This document shows positions 16,615 to 24,263 of a DNA stretch of 64,000 bases, in pieces; the stretch's first letter is position 1; each line of letters starts with the position of its first letter. The stretch covers positions 27,209 through 91,208 of IMG/VR virus record IMGVR_UViG_3300023176_007781; one strand, given 5' to 3'. A model generated the notes under the pieces. It ran no database searches, was not told the DNA's origin, and saw only the letters and a program-made list of their open reading frames with translations. This DNA is from a virus. A program made the translations under genes and the position numbers.

Positions 16615-16962
16615 TGGTGGACCCGGCGAGAGTCGAACTCGCGTCCGCAATAGTCTTAGTTTAAGTCATTCACAACTATAGTTAATTATATCGTCAACTA
16701 ACAAACTATCCACAACATTTTAAATCTTTTATGTGGCCTCCAGATTTAGACTTATTTTATTCTTCTGTCGTTGCTAAAGTCATCACGCAATATATCCGTT
16801 ATTGGACTGATGGTAAACGGAAACCACCCGATTAGGCTGCGATTGCTGCTGCTTCGAAATGCTTATTATTATTTGCAATTATTGTTTTTGAACTGTTAAG
16901 GCCGAATCTCACCTAGTTGCACTCTCCCCTTGATTCTACCCCGTCGATACCATTACGGGCCC
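16615..16962 (-). ncRNA. ssrA: tmRNA (transfer-messenger RNA)
   Basis: The 348-base RNA has both halves of a tRNA(Ala)-like domain. The 5' end GGGCCCG pairs over seven positions with CGGGTCC at the 3' end, leaving A plus an encoded CCA. The third pair is G-U, the alanine identity element. The typical 5' GGTATCGACGGGG and the T-arm GAGTTCGACTCTCGC are present. The tag frame (16876-16832) reads ANNNKHFEAAAIAA followed by TAA, ending in AIAA where most bacteria have ALAA. tmRNA and SmpB rescue stalled ribosomes and mark the nascent protein for proteolysis; no smpB is visible here, so host SmpB would be used. A TATAAT at 16978-16983 could be its -10 box. Confidence 0.95.
16832..16876 (-). other. 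tmRNA tag reading frame
   Basis: The frame begins at the resume codon GCA (16876-16874) and encodes ANNNKHFEAAAIAA before TAA at 16834-16832. The hydrophobic AIAA end is what ClpXP-type proteases would see, as a conservative variant of LAA. It lies between the expected pseudoknot regions. Confidence 0.85.
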
Positions 16963-16977
16963 ATTATTTTAAAGAAC

Positions 16978-16983
16978 ATTATA
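16978..16983 (-). promoter_or_regulatory. Possible -10 box of the tmRNA promoter
   Basis: TATAAT lies about 16 bases upstream of the mature tmRNA 5' end. It sits in a run of three near-repeats of TATATAAGTA, and no clear -35 box stands 17 bases further up. RNase P would trim any short leader. Confidence 0.4.
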
Positions 16984-17005
16984 TACTTATATATATACTT
17001 ATATA

Positions 17006-17602
17006 TTACTCCATGTCACGATAATGTATAAAATAATTATACAGCTGTAACATTAATGCAAAAATCATTAAAAAAATAAACAAAGCTATTGACTGATTTT
17101 CATTAAGAAAATAAAAAATAACAATAACAATTAAGTTGCCACCAATTCCAGCCACGCCATCTCTAAATGTGGCACAATATTTATATTGCTCGAACACTTC
17201 TTTTTTGTACTTGTCAACAACATATACGTCCCAACCTATATGCAATACAATCGAGTTAACACAAAAGAAGATAGACAAAAATGATTCTGTCCATAAAAAA
17301 AAGAGCTGATCATAAAAATATAACAACGTTGCAAAAACATAAGTAAAGTTTAAACAAATAATAGTACTATATGATTTCTTAACATGGGTGCCCTTAAAGT
17401 AAGGTGATATTAAACCACCTAACCTCACCATAATTAAATAAATAGAGATATAAGTAGTTGTCCACAACATACCCTGTAGTTTCATTATTATTGGTGATAT
17501 CAATGCCCATGTACACTGTATATATAACCCAATCATCAGCTGATCTTTTAAAAATCTATCAAAACTTTTAAAATCATTATATAATTCTTTTATCTTACTC
17601 AT
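17006..17602 (-). CDS. Multi-pass membrane protein
   Basis: The 198-residue protein has about six hydrophobic segments (near residues 22-40, 46-64, 78-97, 107-126, 148-168 and 170-188) separated by short loops with lysines. The N-terminal 18 residues are polar and probably cytoplasmic. I see no transporter signature; it could be half of an MFS-like bundle or a superinfection-exclusion protein. It has its own TTATAA-N17-TATAGT promoter-like element and lies after a strong terminator, so it is transcribed separately from the ART-like gene upstream. Confidence 0.75.
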   Translation of the reverse strand: MSKIKELYNDFKSFDRFLKDQLMIGLYIQCTWALISPIIMKLQGMLWTTTYISIYLIMVRLGGLISPYFKGTHVKKSYSTIICLNFTYVFATLLYFYDQLFFLWTESFLSIFFCVNSIVLHIGWDVYVVDKYKKEVFEQYKYCATFRDGVAGIGGNLIVIVIFYFLNENQSIALFIFLMIFALMLQLYNYFIHYRDME

Positions 17603-17610
17603 AGTAACAA

Positions 17611-17639
17611 ACTATACTATATAACAACAGCTTTTATAA
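17611..17639 (-). promoter_or_regulatory. Promoter-like element upstream of the membrane-protein gene
   Basis: TTATAA (17634-17639) and TATAGT (17611-17616) are 17 bases apart on the minus strand. The -35 box overlaps the T-tract of the terminator just upstream, giving a compact terminator-promoter junction. Confidence 0.6.
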
Positions 17640-17678
17640 AAAACAGGCCGGGTCGCGTAAATAAAGTTACCACCCGGC
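17635..17678 (-). terminator. Rho-independent terminator
   Basis: On the minus strand GCCGGGT (17672-17678) and ACCCGGC (17647-17653) form a seven-pair GC-rich stem, followed after CTG by TTTTTT. It ends transcription from the tagged array and the ART-like gene before the membrane-protein gene. Confidence 0.85.
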
Positions 17679-17766
17679 GTCTAACTCATACCTAAAATAA
17701 GTCAGCTGTTTTATTATTTGTTTTTTGTAATGATACAATATATATATATCACGTAAAACAGTTTTT

Positions 17767-18789
17767 CTATCTTTTAAAGTTGAACTGCAGCTTCGGCGGA
17801 GATGACTCAGCTTTTATTTTGCCCATAACATCTACATAAATAGTTTCTTTATAATATTTTGCAGGAATATGTGTTGGCGTATAAACATAATAAACATGCC
17901 AACCTAAAGGAGCACTGCGAGAATCATATACTTCCATCTTTGCATTTTTGCTAAATTCAGTATCAATATAAAAATTCATTCCAAAATTATCTGCATCAAT
18001 CTTAGCCGGATCAAAAACAATAAAACATTTATGCTGATTAGCCTTTTTGCCAGAAGCACTCAATCCCGACATTTGACTGATAAAATATGCAAATTCCTGC
18101 AACTTCTGAGGATCATTATAATCTTTCTTGTCAATAAGCATTAAATATAATCTGCCTTTACCAAAATCATGACCATATCTTGCTTTTCCACCAGTAGGCT
18201 TAAGACCTTTTGATTTAATAGAGGCTTCATTAGCTTCAGCAGTATAATGAACAATTAATTTATCTTGAATGCCCTCAATGCCGGCAAAGTAACTAGGATT
18301 TTTTTTGTGTGGTAATGGTTGCAACAACATAGTAAACTTCATTATCAAATGACTTGGTTCTAACCTAGTCTGACCAGTGTTAACAACATGCCACCCTCTA
18401 GCATTACACCACTTTCTAAAATCATTAACAAATGAATCATAAACTTTACTAAATTCTTTATATCCTTCATCTTCAAAATACCTAATTGTATTCCTAGTGT
18501 AACCAGGCGGAAGTGGAGACAATAGCATTGAATCCTCAATTGCCCCAATAATCATTGGTTCTATAATAAATTCTAGCTTGATAACACCAGTATAGTTAAT
18601 ATGAGTGTCACCACGGTACTTCATCTTAAAAGTTTCAGTTTTTTTATCATACTCATTATAATATGAGAATTGCAAACCGGTTGTGACTAAAATATCTTTA
18701 AAATATTCCCTAATCCTGTTAATCATGTCCTGATGATTGACACTAGTTATATTCTCTGTTATAACATTTCTGATAAATTCTCTAATCAT
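17767..18789 (-). CDS. B-tagged ADP-ribosyltransferase-like protein (H-Y type)
   Basis: The 340-residue protein begins with the B-tag MIREFIRNVITE, with a predicted cut after Glu12. The C-terminal half resembles the KptA/Tpt1-like and diphtheria-toxin-like branch of ADP-ribosyltransferases: VHYTAEANEASIKSKGLKP around His181, then GKGRLYLM around Tyr215. The third catalytic residue is not certain; EVYDSRSAPLGWHVYY comes later. If active it would transfer ADP-ribose from NAD to protein, nucleic acid or an RNA phosphate. The N-terminal half (30-160) matches nothing I know. A terminator follows the gene. The ART assignment rests on motif spacing and needs a profile search. Confidence 0.6.
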   Translation of the reverse strand: MIREFIRNVITENITSVNHQDMINRIREYFKDILVTTGLQFSYYNEYDKKTETFKMKYRGDTHINYTGVIKLEFIIEPMIIGAIEDSMLLSPLPPGYTRNTIRYFEDEGYKEFSKVYDSFVNDFRKWCNARGWHVVNTGQTRLEPSHLIMKFTMLLQPLPHKKNPSYFAGIEGIQDKLIVHYTAEANEASIKSKGLKPTGGKARYGHDFGKGRLYLMLIDKKDYNDPQKLQEFAYFISQMSGLSASGKKANQHKCFIVFDPAKIDADNFGMNFYIDTEFSKNAKMEVYDSRSAPLGWHVYYVYTPTHIPAKYYKETIYVDVMGKIKAESSPPKLQFNFKR

Positions 18790-18820
18790 ACAATAACTCC
18801 GATAAAATATAATTATCTAG

Positions 18821-19678
18821 TTATTTATAAAATCCCCAGTGCATCGTTAAATCATATATATTCATGTCAAATTTAAGTAACACAATGTGTTCCTCATTAC
18901 CATGTATATCAGTATTAGATCTCCCAATTATTTTATATTGTTCGAAACCTAAATTAGCTAACAAATCCCTGTGCTTTCTGTAAAAATCTTTATCATTAGG
19001 AGCTGAAACACCGAAAATAAGTGAATACTTGTGACCACGATTAGGAACAAATACGTCTAACTCTGACAATTCAGATATATTGTATAATATGGTTGCTGTT
19101 TCATCTACTATTTGATATCCCCAATCTTTAACTCCAAATCTTTCACTACAGTTTAAAAGTATAGATAAAAATCCTCTTTTTTCTTCGCCGCCACGAAAAA
19201 AACCATCTTTGTCAATCAAACTAATTCTAACAGCAGAAATTACCTCATAATTTGAATCATCATCCTCTTTCCCAACAATATACAAATTATTATGCAACCA
19301 AACATATCTATCACGATTACCGGGTATCTTTAACCCATATGACAATGCATTACATATATCTTCATTATCAATATTTCTAACAAACATCTGATGCTTTGCA
19401 TGTGTCTCATATTCTATATTGTTTACTGCCCGGCCACCACGCTTAGGGCCTTTCATTACATTAAGTATCATATTTGTGTCATTACTAGCAACCTTTACCA
19501 ATACATTGTTCAAGTAATAACCAAGCTTTCCATTTTCCTTCCTGTCCGCAACACGATACAATTTAAACTTCTTACCCCAGCTTAAAACATCCAACACATT
19601 CTGCTGTACAGCTTCACTCTCTAAACTAGGACCATTATAATTATCTAAATTGTATCCAGCATCCGTTAACTTACACAT
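18821..19678 (-). CDS. Hypothetical protein without a tag
   Basis: The 285-residue protein is alpha/beta in character, with strands such as NLYIVGKEDDDSNYEVISAVRISL and KYSLIFGVSAPND, and no recognised catalytic motif. Unlike nearly all its upstream neighbours it has no N-terminal tag. It has an AAGGAGG ribosome site and a promoter-like element (TTATAA-N17-TATAGT) directly upstream, so it can be transcribed on its own. The C-terminal region resembles a small acyltransferase-like fold in pattern, but I would not name it. Confidence 0.7.
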   Translation of the reverse strand: MCKLTDAGYNLDNYNGPSLESEAVQQNVLDVLSWGKKFKLYRVADRKENGKLGYYLNNVLVKVASNDTNMILNVMKGPKRGGRAVNNIEYETHAKHQMFVRNIDNEDICNALSYGLKIPGNRDRYVWLHNNLYIVGKEDDDSNYEVISAVRISLIDKDGFFRGGEEKRGFLSILLNCSERFGVKDWGYQIVDETATILYNISELSELDVFVPNRGHKYSLIFGVSAPNDKDFYRKHRDLLANLGFEQYKIIGRSNTDIHGNEEHIVLLKFDMNIYDLTMHWGFYK

Positions 19679-19708
19679 AAAAAACCTCCTTAAATATAGT
19701 GTATTAAT

Positions 19709-19737
19709 ACTATACCCAAAGAGGTCACATTTTATAA
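19709..19737 (-). promoter_or_regulatory. Promoter-like element upstream of the 18821-19678 gene
   Basis: TTATAA (19732-19737) and TATAGT (19709-19714) are 17 bases apart on the minus strand. The -10 region lies in an imperfect palindrome (ATAGTGTATTAATACTAT on the plus strand, 19695-19712), which could be an operator. Confidence 0.55.
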
Positions 19738-19748
19738 AAATATTCTAA

Positions 19749-20693
19749 TTAGCTTTTTCCATATTTTTCAACGCGGTTAAAAATGTCAAAATTCAACCGA
19801 AAGTCATGAGCATATCGATCGCCACCCTTGCCGTCTTCGCCTAGCAGAGGTCTAATCTTATTTTTCTTTTGATCACCATGCTCGTAGTAATTCAAAAAAT
19901 TCAATATGCCTTCTACACATTCTTTTATTGCTTCATCGCTAAAGTTTAAAATTGGTCCATCATCCCTTTTGTTTTCAGGCACGAAATATATAGGGTTTGA
20001 ACCTCTATCTTCTGTTTCAGGACGGCTAGTGCCGAAGAATAACTTTTGTACTTCTCCGGTCTTGTCGGATAAATATTTTTTTCCATATTTTTTACCAACA
20101 GCATCAACACCGGCCGGTATACCAACATGTTGACGTGCTTTGGAGGGTTTATCGAAGCCTAAAGCTATATCACGCGGAGAAAATGTAGCACTAATTTCTT
20201 GATCCTTATGTGCAGCATTTTTTTCCTTTTCTTTGTGGATAACATAATCATGTTTAGGTATTGACCCACCAAGCTTGTCTTCCAATAAAACTAATTTTCG
20301 TTTGGTCAATTTAATTACTGGTACTTTGCCGCTAACTTCCAGGAGTGCTGAAATACTAACATTTGCATATTTTTTCTGTGTTTCAGTACTATATTCACCG
20401 ACTGAAGTTTTGGCTAATATTGGTAAATCTCTTATGTCAATGTTTAATTCGAGCCTTGGGTGTGCTGCATTTCGATCTGCTTGTAAATCATAATACCTCA
20501 GATCAACCTTCACTGGCGTTTGCATAGTAAGAAAATTATAAATGTTAGATGCACCTCGCCCTAATGAACCCATAAACTCACCAGTGTGTATTTTCACCCG
20601 GTCCATAAATGTCTCTTGCAACAAGTCTCTTACACGCTTCCTAGCATATTCCTCAGCAATAATCTTTTTCAAAGTTGTCTTTTTAATTTTCAT
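19749..20693 (-). CDS. A-tagged hypothetical protein, paralogue of the next gene upstream
   Basis: The 314-residue protein starts with MKIKKTTLKKIIAEEYARKR and a LLQE end (Glu27). After the tag it is strand-rich, with VKVDLRYYD and RLELNIDI, then a basic middle and a C-terminal region containing LLGEDGKGGD. The upstream neighbour has the same tag almost letter for letter and an LLGDD near its C-terminus, so the two are tandem duplicates that diverged. No catalytic motif is recognised. It lies at the end of the A-tag cluster. Confidence 0.8.
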   Translation of the reverse strand: MKIKKTTLKKIIAEEYARKRVRDLLQETFMDRVKIHTGEFMGSLGRGASNIYNFLTMQTPVKVDLRYYDLQADRNAAHPRLELNIDIRDLPILAKTSVGEYSTETQKKYANVSISALLEVSGKVPVIKLTKRKLVLLEDKLGGSIPKHDYVIHKEKEKNAAHKDQEISATFSPRDIALGFDKPSKARQHVGIPAGVDAVGKKYGKKYLSDKTGEVQKLFFGTSRPETEDRGSNPIYFVPENKRDDGPILNFSDEAIKECVEGILNFLNYYEHGDQKKNKIRPLLGEDGKGGDRYAHDFRLNFDIFNRVEKYGKS

Positions 20694-20714
20694 AATACTA
20701 CCCCATATTTTAAT

Positions 20715-21398
20715 TTATGATAAATCGCCAGTTATATTCCAAGACCAAGTAGGGGTGTCATCACCTAGTAGTCTTCGGTTCTTACCACCATAAAAATAAT
20801 ATAATTTTTTTAATATTTGATCAGTTATTGATTTTACTGATTCTTTGGTTACAGGCCTGTCCCCATAAACACGTTTGTTCCTGCCATCTTCATTTGGCAC
20901 CATTTCACTGTAGAAAAAAGCTGGGCTTTGAAATTGGATGTCCTCACTTTTTTTGAGACCTTTTGTACCAAACGGACCTCCAAATCCATATTCACCCGTT
21001 CTTCTTGCAAAGTTCACCTGTGCATCAGGTCCCTTGAGACCCATTACAATAGGAACATCTCCGACATGTGTTACACGTGTGTCTCCATTTTTTAGCTGTT
21101 TTAAATTTAACTCTGCTCTGTACAAGAAGTGAGGAAAACTTGAGCTGTGACGTGCAGAAATTCCGGAATTTTTTATTGTAAACTCAATTTTAAGATTATA
21201 ATCTTTTCCACGTGTATTTTCTTTAACTTCTACTTTTATTGCATCACGCATTCTTAACCAGTTATAAGCACCTTTCGCCATATTCAACACCGGTGATTGA
21301 TCAAAATCAAACATTCCCTCTTGCAACATGTCTCTTACACGCTTTCTCGCATATTCCTCAGCAATAATCTTTTTTAAAGCTGTCTTTTTAATTTTCAT
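20715..21398 (-). CDS. A-tagged hypothetical protein, paralogue of the next gene downstream
   Basis: The 227-residue protein begins MKIKKTALKKIIAEEYARKR and DMLQE, with a predicted cut after Glu27. The mature part opens with a short helix, then strands (IKVEVKENTRGKDYNLKIEF), a Gly-rich GEYGFGGPFGTKG near 137-149, and a C-terminal helix followed by LLGDDTPTWSW. It is shorter than its tandem paralogue mainly in the middle. I recognise no enzyme family. The start codon and ribosome site lie 13 bases after the upstream stop. Confidence 0.8.
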   Translation of the reverse strand: MKIKKTALKKIIAEEYARKRVRDMLQEGMFDFDQSPVLNMAKGAYNWLRMRDAIKVEVKENTRGKDYNLKIEFTIKNSGISARHSSSFPHFLYRAELNLKQLKNGDTRVTHVGDVPIVMGLKGPDAQVNFARRTGEYGFGGPFGTKGLKKSEDIQFQSPAFFYSEMVPNEDGRNKRVYGDRPVTKESVKSITDQILKKLYYFYGGKNRRLLGDDTPTWSWNITGDLS

Positions 21399-21411
21399 GA
21401 TATTACCCCCC

Positions 21412-22308
21412 CTATTGATATTTTTTATTTTTATTTTTGCTTAAGTCATAATAATCTTCAGCTTTTTTCTGCACTGCTTCCCTATCCGGATTGCCCTTTT
21501 CCCCATACATGAAATGACCAAAAGTTTCCAAATCTGACATGTCTGGAGCAGTACCAGTTCTTAAATCTATTTTACTACCAGGATTTAATTTGGATATATC
21601 TTTATTCACCAACTGTTGATGAAAATCTCGTCTTACATTCTCCGCATCACCAAAAGTTTGCGGCATGTTAAATATATTCTCATCAGCTTCACGCCAACCC
21701 TTAGAATAATTACGACGACTTTCAAAATCCCAACTGTCACCTTCAAAATCAAACATGTACTTGAAATAACCATTATCGCCAGATACCTTCCGGAAATTAT
21801 GTACAGGTCCCTTCAATGCTTTAGTCCCTAACCATGATGGTATATATTTATCCCATATCTGCATTGGGCTTTGTCTGTCTACCCTGCTTCCCCACCATCT
21901 GCCATCTAGATTTAAACCCAAAGTTTCATAATCATCACCAGACAACCTAGTTTTTCTAGGGTCACCATAATACCACAACAACAAATCTTCCAAACTATCA
22001 GGCACTTCTGACGTCAGAAAACTTTGCGTAGAAGACAAGTCAGACAATAACTCAACAGCCTTATCATAATCTCGTTTAGGCATTCTAGGATAGTATCTTG
22101 TAAGATTTTTGAGGTGCTCCAACGCCTGATCATACCTTAATTCCTTGTCAGATATCATACGCTTTATTTCCGCCACAATATCTTCAACAGGTACCTTCTC
22201 AGCAGCCATGCCCTGAAGTTTGTAGTATTCCTTCGTAGATTCATTAAGTCTAGACTTTCGACTCAGCTCCTCACGAATAATACGCTTTAACGCACCCTTT
22301 TTTATCAT
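21412..22308 (-). CDS. A-tagged hypothetical protein
   Basis: The 298-residue protein begins with MIKKGALKRIIREELSRKSR and LNE, a slightly shortened A-tag with its predicted cut after Glu23. The mature part is helical up to about residue 105 (KEYYKLQGMAAEKVPVEDIV and on), then aromatic and loop-rich with several tryptophans (RWWGSRVDRQSPMQIW; GDSWDFESRRNYSKGWREAD). No catalytic signature is visible. The tag agrees with its neighbours despite an unrelated body, as expected if the tag is a targeting module. Confidence 0.8.
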   Translation of the reverse strand: MIKKGALKRIIREELSRKSRLNESTKEYYKLQGMAAEKVPVEDIVAEIKRMISDKELRYDQALEHLKNLTRYYPRMPKRDYDKAVELLSDLSSTQSFLTSEVPDSLEDLLLWYYGDPRKTRLSGDDYETLGLNLDGRWWGSRVDRQSPMQIWDKYIPSWLGTKALKGPVHNFRKVSGDNGYFKYMFDFEGDSWDFESRRNYSKGWREADENIFNMPQTFGDAENVRRDFHQQLVNKDISKLNPGSKIDLRTGTAPDMSDLETFGHFMYGEKGNPDREAVQKKAEDYYDLSKNKNKKYQ

Positions 22309-22347
22309 TTAATTACCTTTTATTTAATTTTAGTATTAAATGTAATA

Positions 22348-22965
22348 TTATTTAAGCATGAGCCTAATTTTTCTTCTTATATTTTCTTCTAAATTATCTT
22401 CACTTGGATCATAAAGATTATCTTCTTTTTCGTCATAAAAGGTGTTAGGCAAGCTAGCTCTATGTTTTGCATAAGCTTCTGTATCACCGCCAGGGCCACT
22501 AACACTCAATTGACCACTTCTGTGTAATTTCATTAAATCAGATGAGCTTACATCAATACCAAGTTCCCTAGACAAATGACCAGCCCAGACATTACAGAAA
22601 TTTTCCACAACATCACCGCCTCTTCTTCTTACCGAACCCATATCCAATGATATTCTAGAACGATTGCCATATTTTTCTCGTTTCTCTCTGCTTGTTTTAC
22701 CTCTTAAACTTGTTTCATGTTTCATATTTTCCGCTGCTATGTTATGCGCCTGATGTCCAATAGATCTTTCTTGAGATCCCATATGCGAGCCATCTTTAAA
22801 TACGGCAAAAAATGTTGATGATAGCTCTCCATCAGGGCCTTTAGCTATATCTACATTTAACTGTTGTAGTTTTTTACCCGCACTCTCATTGAGCATACGT
22901 CTGAATTTTAGTCTTGTGTATTCTTCACGTATAATTTGTCTTAGTTGTTTTTTTGATATTTTCAT
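22348..22965 (-). CDS. A-tagged hypothetical protein
   Basis: The 205-residue protein shows the most typical A-tag in the window, MKISKKQLRQIIREEYTRLK then FRRMLNE (Glu27). The mature part is polar and basic, with DGSHMGSQERSIGHQAHNIA and many Ser, Arg and Gly residues, and ends in EENIRRKIRLMLK, a basic amphipathic helix that looks like a second, C-terminal copy of tag-like sequence. It contains no cysteine pattern or enzyme motif I know. Confidence 0.8.
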   Translation of the reverse strand: MKISKKQLRQIIREEYTRLKFRRMLNESAGKKLQQLNVDIAKGPDGELSSTFFAVFKDGSHMGSQERSIGHQAHNIAAENMKHETSLRGKTSREKREKYGNRSRISLDMGSVRRRGGDVVENFCNVWAGHLSRELGIDVSSSDLMKLHRSGQLSVSGPGGDTEAYAKHRASLPNTFYDEKEDNLYDPSEDNLEENIRRKIRLMLK

Positions 22966-22976
22966 GGTTGTCCCCC

Positions 22977-23216
22977 TTAATATGAGCTAATAGCTTCTTC
23001 AATTGTTTCTATATTTGCATGTGGAAATTTTGATTGTATATATTCTATTAAACTTTCTTTGGTCATGACATCTAATAAATGATCTATTTCATCCATAGCT
23101 AATCTAATTGAATCTACTAAATCTTCATTAATCTCTTCATTAAGTATCCTGCGATTTTGCAAACGCACATACTCTTTTCTGATAATTTGCTTTAATTGCT
23201 TTTTTGATATCTTCAT
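22977..23216 (-). CDS. Small A-tagged protein
   Basis: Only 79 residues long, it has the full tag MKISKKQLKQIIRKEYVRLQ and NRRILNE (Glu27), leaving about 52 acidic residues after the predicted cut. That remainder (EINEDLVDSIRLAMDEIDHL and on) is a helical acidic peptide with no known match. It shows that the tag is kept even on very small cargo, like the small internal proteins of T4. Confidence 0.75.
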   Translation of the reverse strand: MKISKKQLKQIIRKEYVRLQNRRILNEEINEDLVDSIRLAMDEIDHLLDVMTKESLIEYIQSKFPHANIETIEEAISSY

Positions 23217-23339
23217 TTGCTTCCTTAAAATCTATACCAATAAATATAAACAACAAAATAAAAAACACGAAAAACTTTTGGCGCGCGATACACCCATAGA
23301 TCACCACGTACAACAATGTCTAGGCTCCCCCTAGACATC
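23217..23339 (-). other. Intergenic hairpin region
   Basis: This 123-base gap holds a nine-pair hairpin, ATGTCTAGG (23316-23324) with CCTAGACAT (23330-23338), immediately after the stop of the gene at 23340. A GC-rich stretch with GGCGCGCG follows, then an A/T-rich leader to the next ATG. No T-tract follows the stem, so it may be an attenuator, an RNA-processing site or a weak terminator. Confidence 0.5.
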
Positions 23340-23735
23340 TTATGCAACAGATCTCCGCGGCAAATTATCAATCACAACCTGCTTCAATTCCTGCCTAAAC
23401 TGCGGATCATTTTTATTTTCCAACAACCAAGCTGTTACCTTTGCAGCTGCACCAGGCAAACCAAAAAACCCAGGCATCGTTGGTGGTATTACAGTTTTCA
23501 CACCAGAATTATACAATGTCTGATACTGTTGCCAGTTTATAACACGGCACCTTTTATAAACATACTCACGAGCCTCAGTAGCATATTTTCCTTTTACTAA
23601 ACCAAATACCGCGCCTTTTAAATTACCAGTCTGCGCCTTGTCAGCCAAACCATTAAGGTAATCTTCTAACCCCGGGTCAATAGACTCACGAAGAATCATT
23701 TCATATATTAATTTTCTTATGTACCTTCTTAACAT
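23340..23735 (-). CDS. B-tagged small hypothetical protein
   Basis: The 131-residue protein starts MLRRYIRKLIYEMILRESID. There are two possible L/I-x-E ends, after Glu12 and after Glu17. The rest includes a GLVKGKYATEAREYVYKRC helix and VIPPTMPGFFGLPGAAAKV, with no recognised catalytic motif. This is the first B-tag met when reading down into the otherwise A-tagged stretch. Confidence 0.75.
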   Translation of the reverse strand: MLRRYIRKLIYEMILRESIDPGLEDYLNGLADKAQTGNLKGAVFGLVKGKYATEAREYVYKRCRVINWQQYQTLYNSGVKTVIPPTMPGFFGLPGAAAKVTAWLLENKNDPQFRQELKQVVIDNLPRRSVA

Positions 23736-23741
23736 GTAATA

Positions 23742-24263
23742 TTACTCCGGGAGAAATAATTCTAATAATTTAATTACTTGGTCTTCTCGACCATATCTAG
23801 CTATTAAATCGGGCCAAGTTTCAGATTCATCTGTACTCCCGGGAGGCCGGCCCATTTGAGTTAAATAATTGATATCGACATGTTCTTCTAGAATATTGTT
23901 CCTAATCCAGTCGCAGTAACCAGCACATCTTCTCAACATTTCTATTAATGCATCAATTTGTTTGTGTCTGATATTATCATCAATGTCCCACCAATTATAT
24001 GCCTCTATTTCTAGAAATTTAGCATTTCTAATTACAACCCAGTTTTGTGGTCTTTCGTAACTATATTCATCACCATATAATTCATGCAAATATGAATCAT
24101 GATCGATTACATGACTTTTATCCGGATTAGCCATTCGATATTCTTCTATATCATGCAAATTGCCTTGATCATCGATGAAACCAAATGATATATAATTACA
24201 GGCTGTGTTAGAAGTTTCTAACAGTATGTTTCTAATATATTTTCTTAGTGCGAAGCCTAGCAT
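23742..24263 (-). CDS. B-tagged hypothetical protein
   Basis: The 173-residue protein begins MLGFALRKYIRNILLE with a predicted cut after Glu16. Its body includes YISFGFIDDQGNLHDIEEY, which resembles a short beta-hairpin, and a Trp- and Asp-rich middle (EAYNWWDIDDNIRHKQ). It overlaps the upstream gene by 32 bases, so its tag and the C-terminal tag-like end of that gene are encoded by overlapping DNA in different frames. No alternative start preserves the tag. Function unknown. Confidence 0.75.
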   Translation of the reverse strand: MLGFALRKYIRNILLETSNTACNYISFGFIDDQGNLHDIEEYRMANPDKSHVIDHDSYLHELYGDEYSYERPQNWVVIRNAKFLEIEAYNWWDIDDNIRHKQIDALIEMLRRCAGYCDWIRNNILEEHVDINYLTQMGRPPGSTDESETWPDLIARYGREDQVIKLLELFLPE

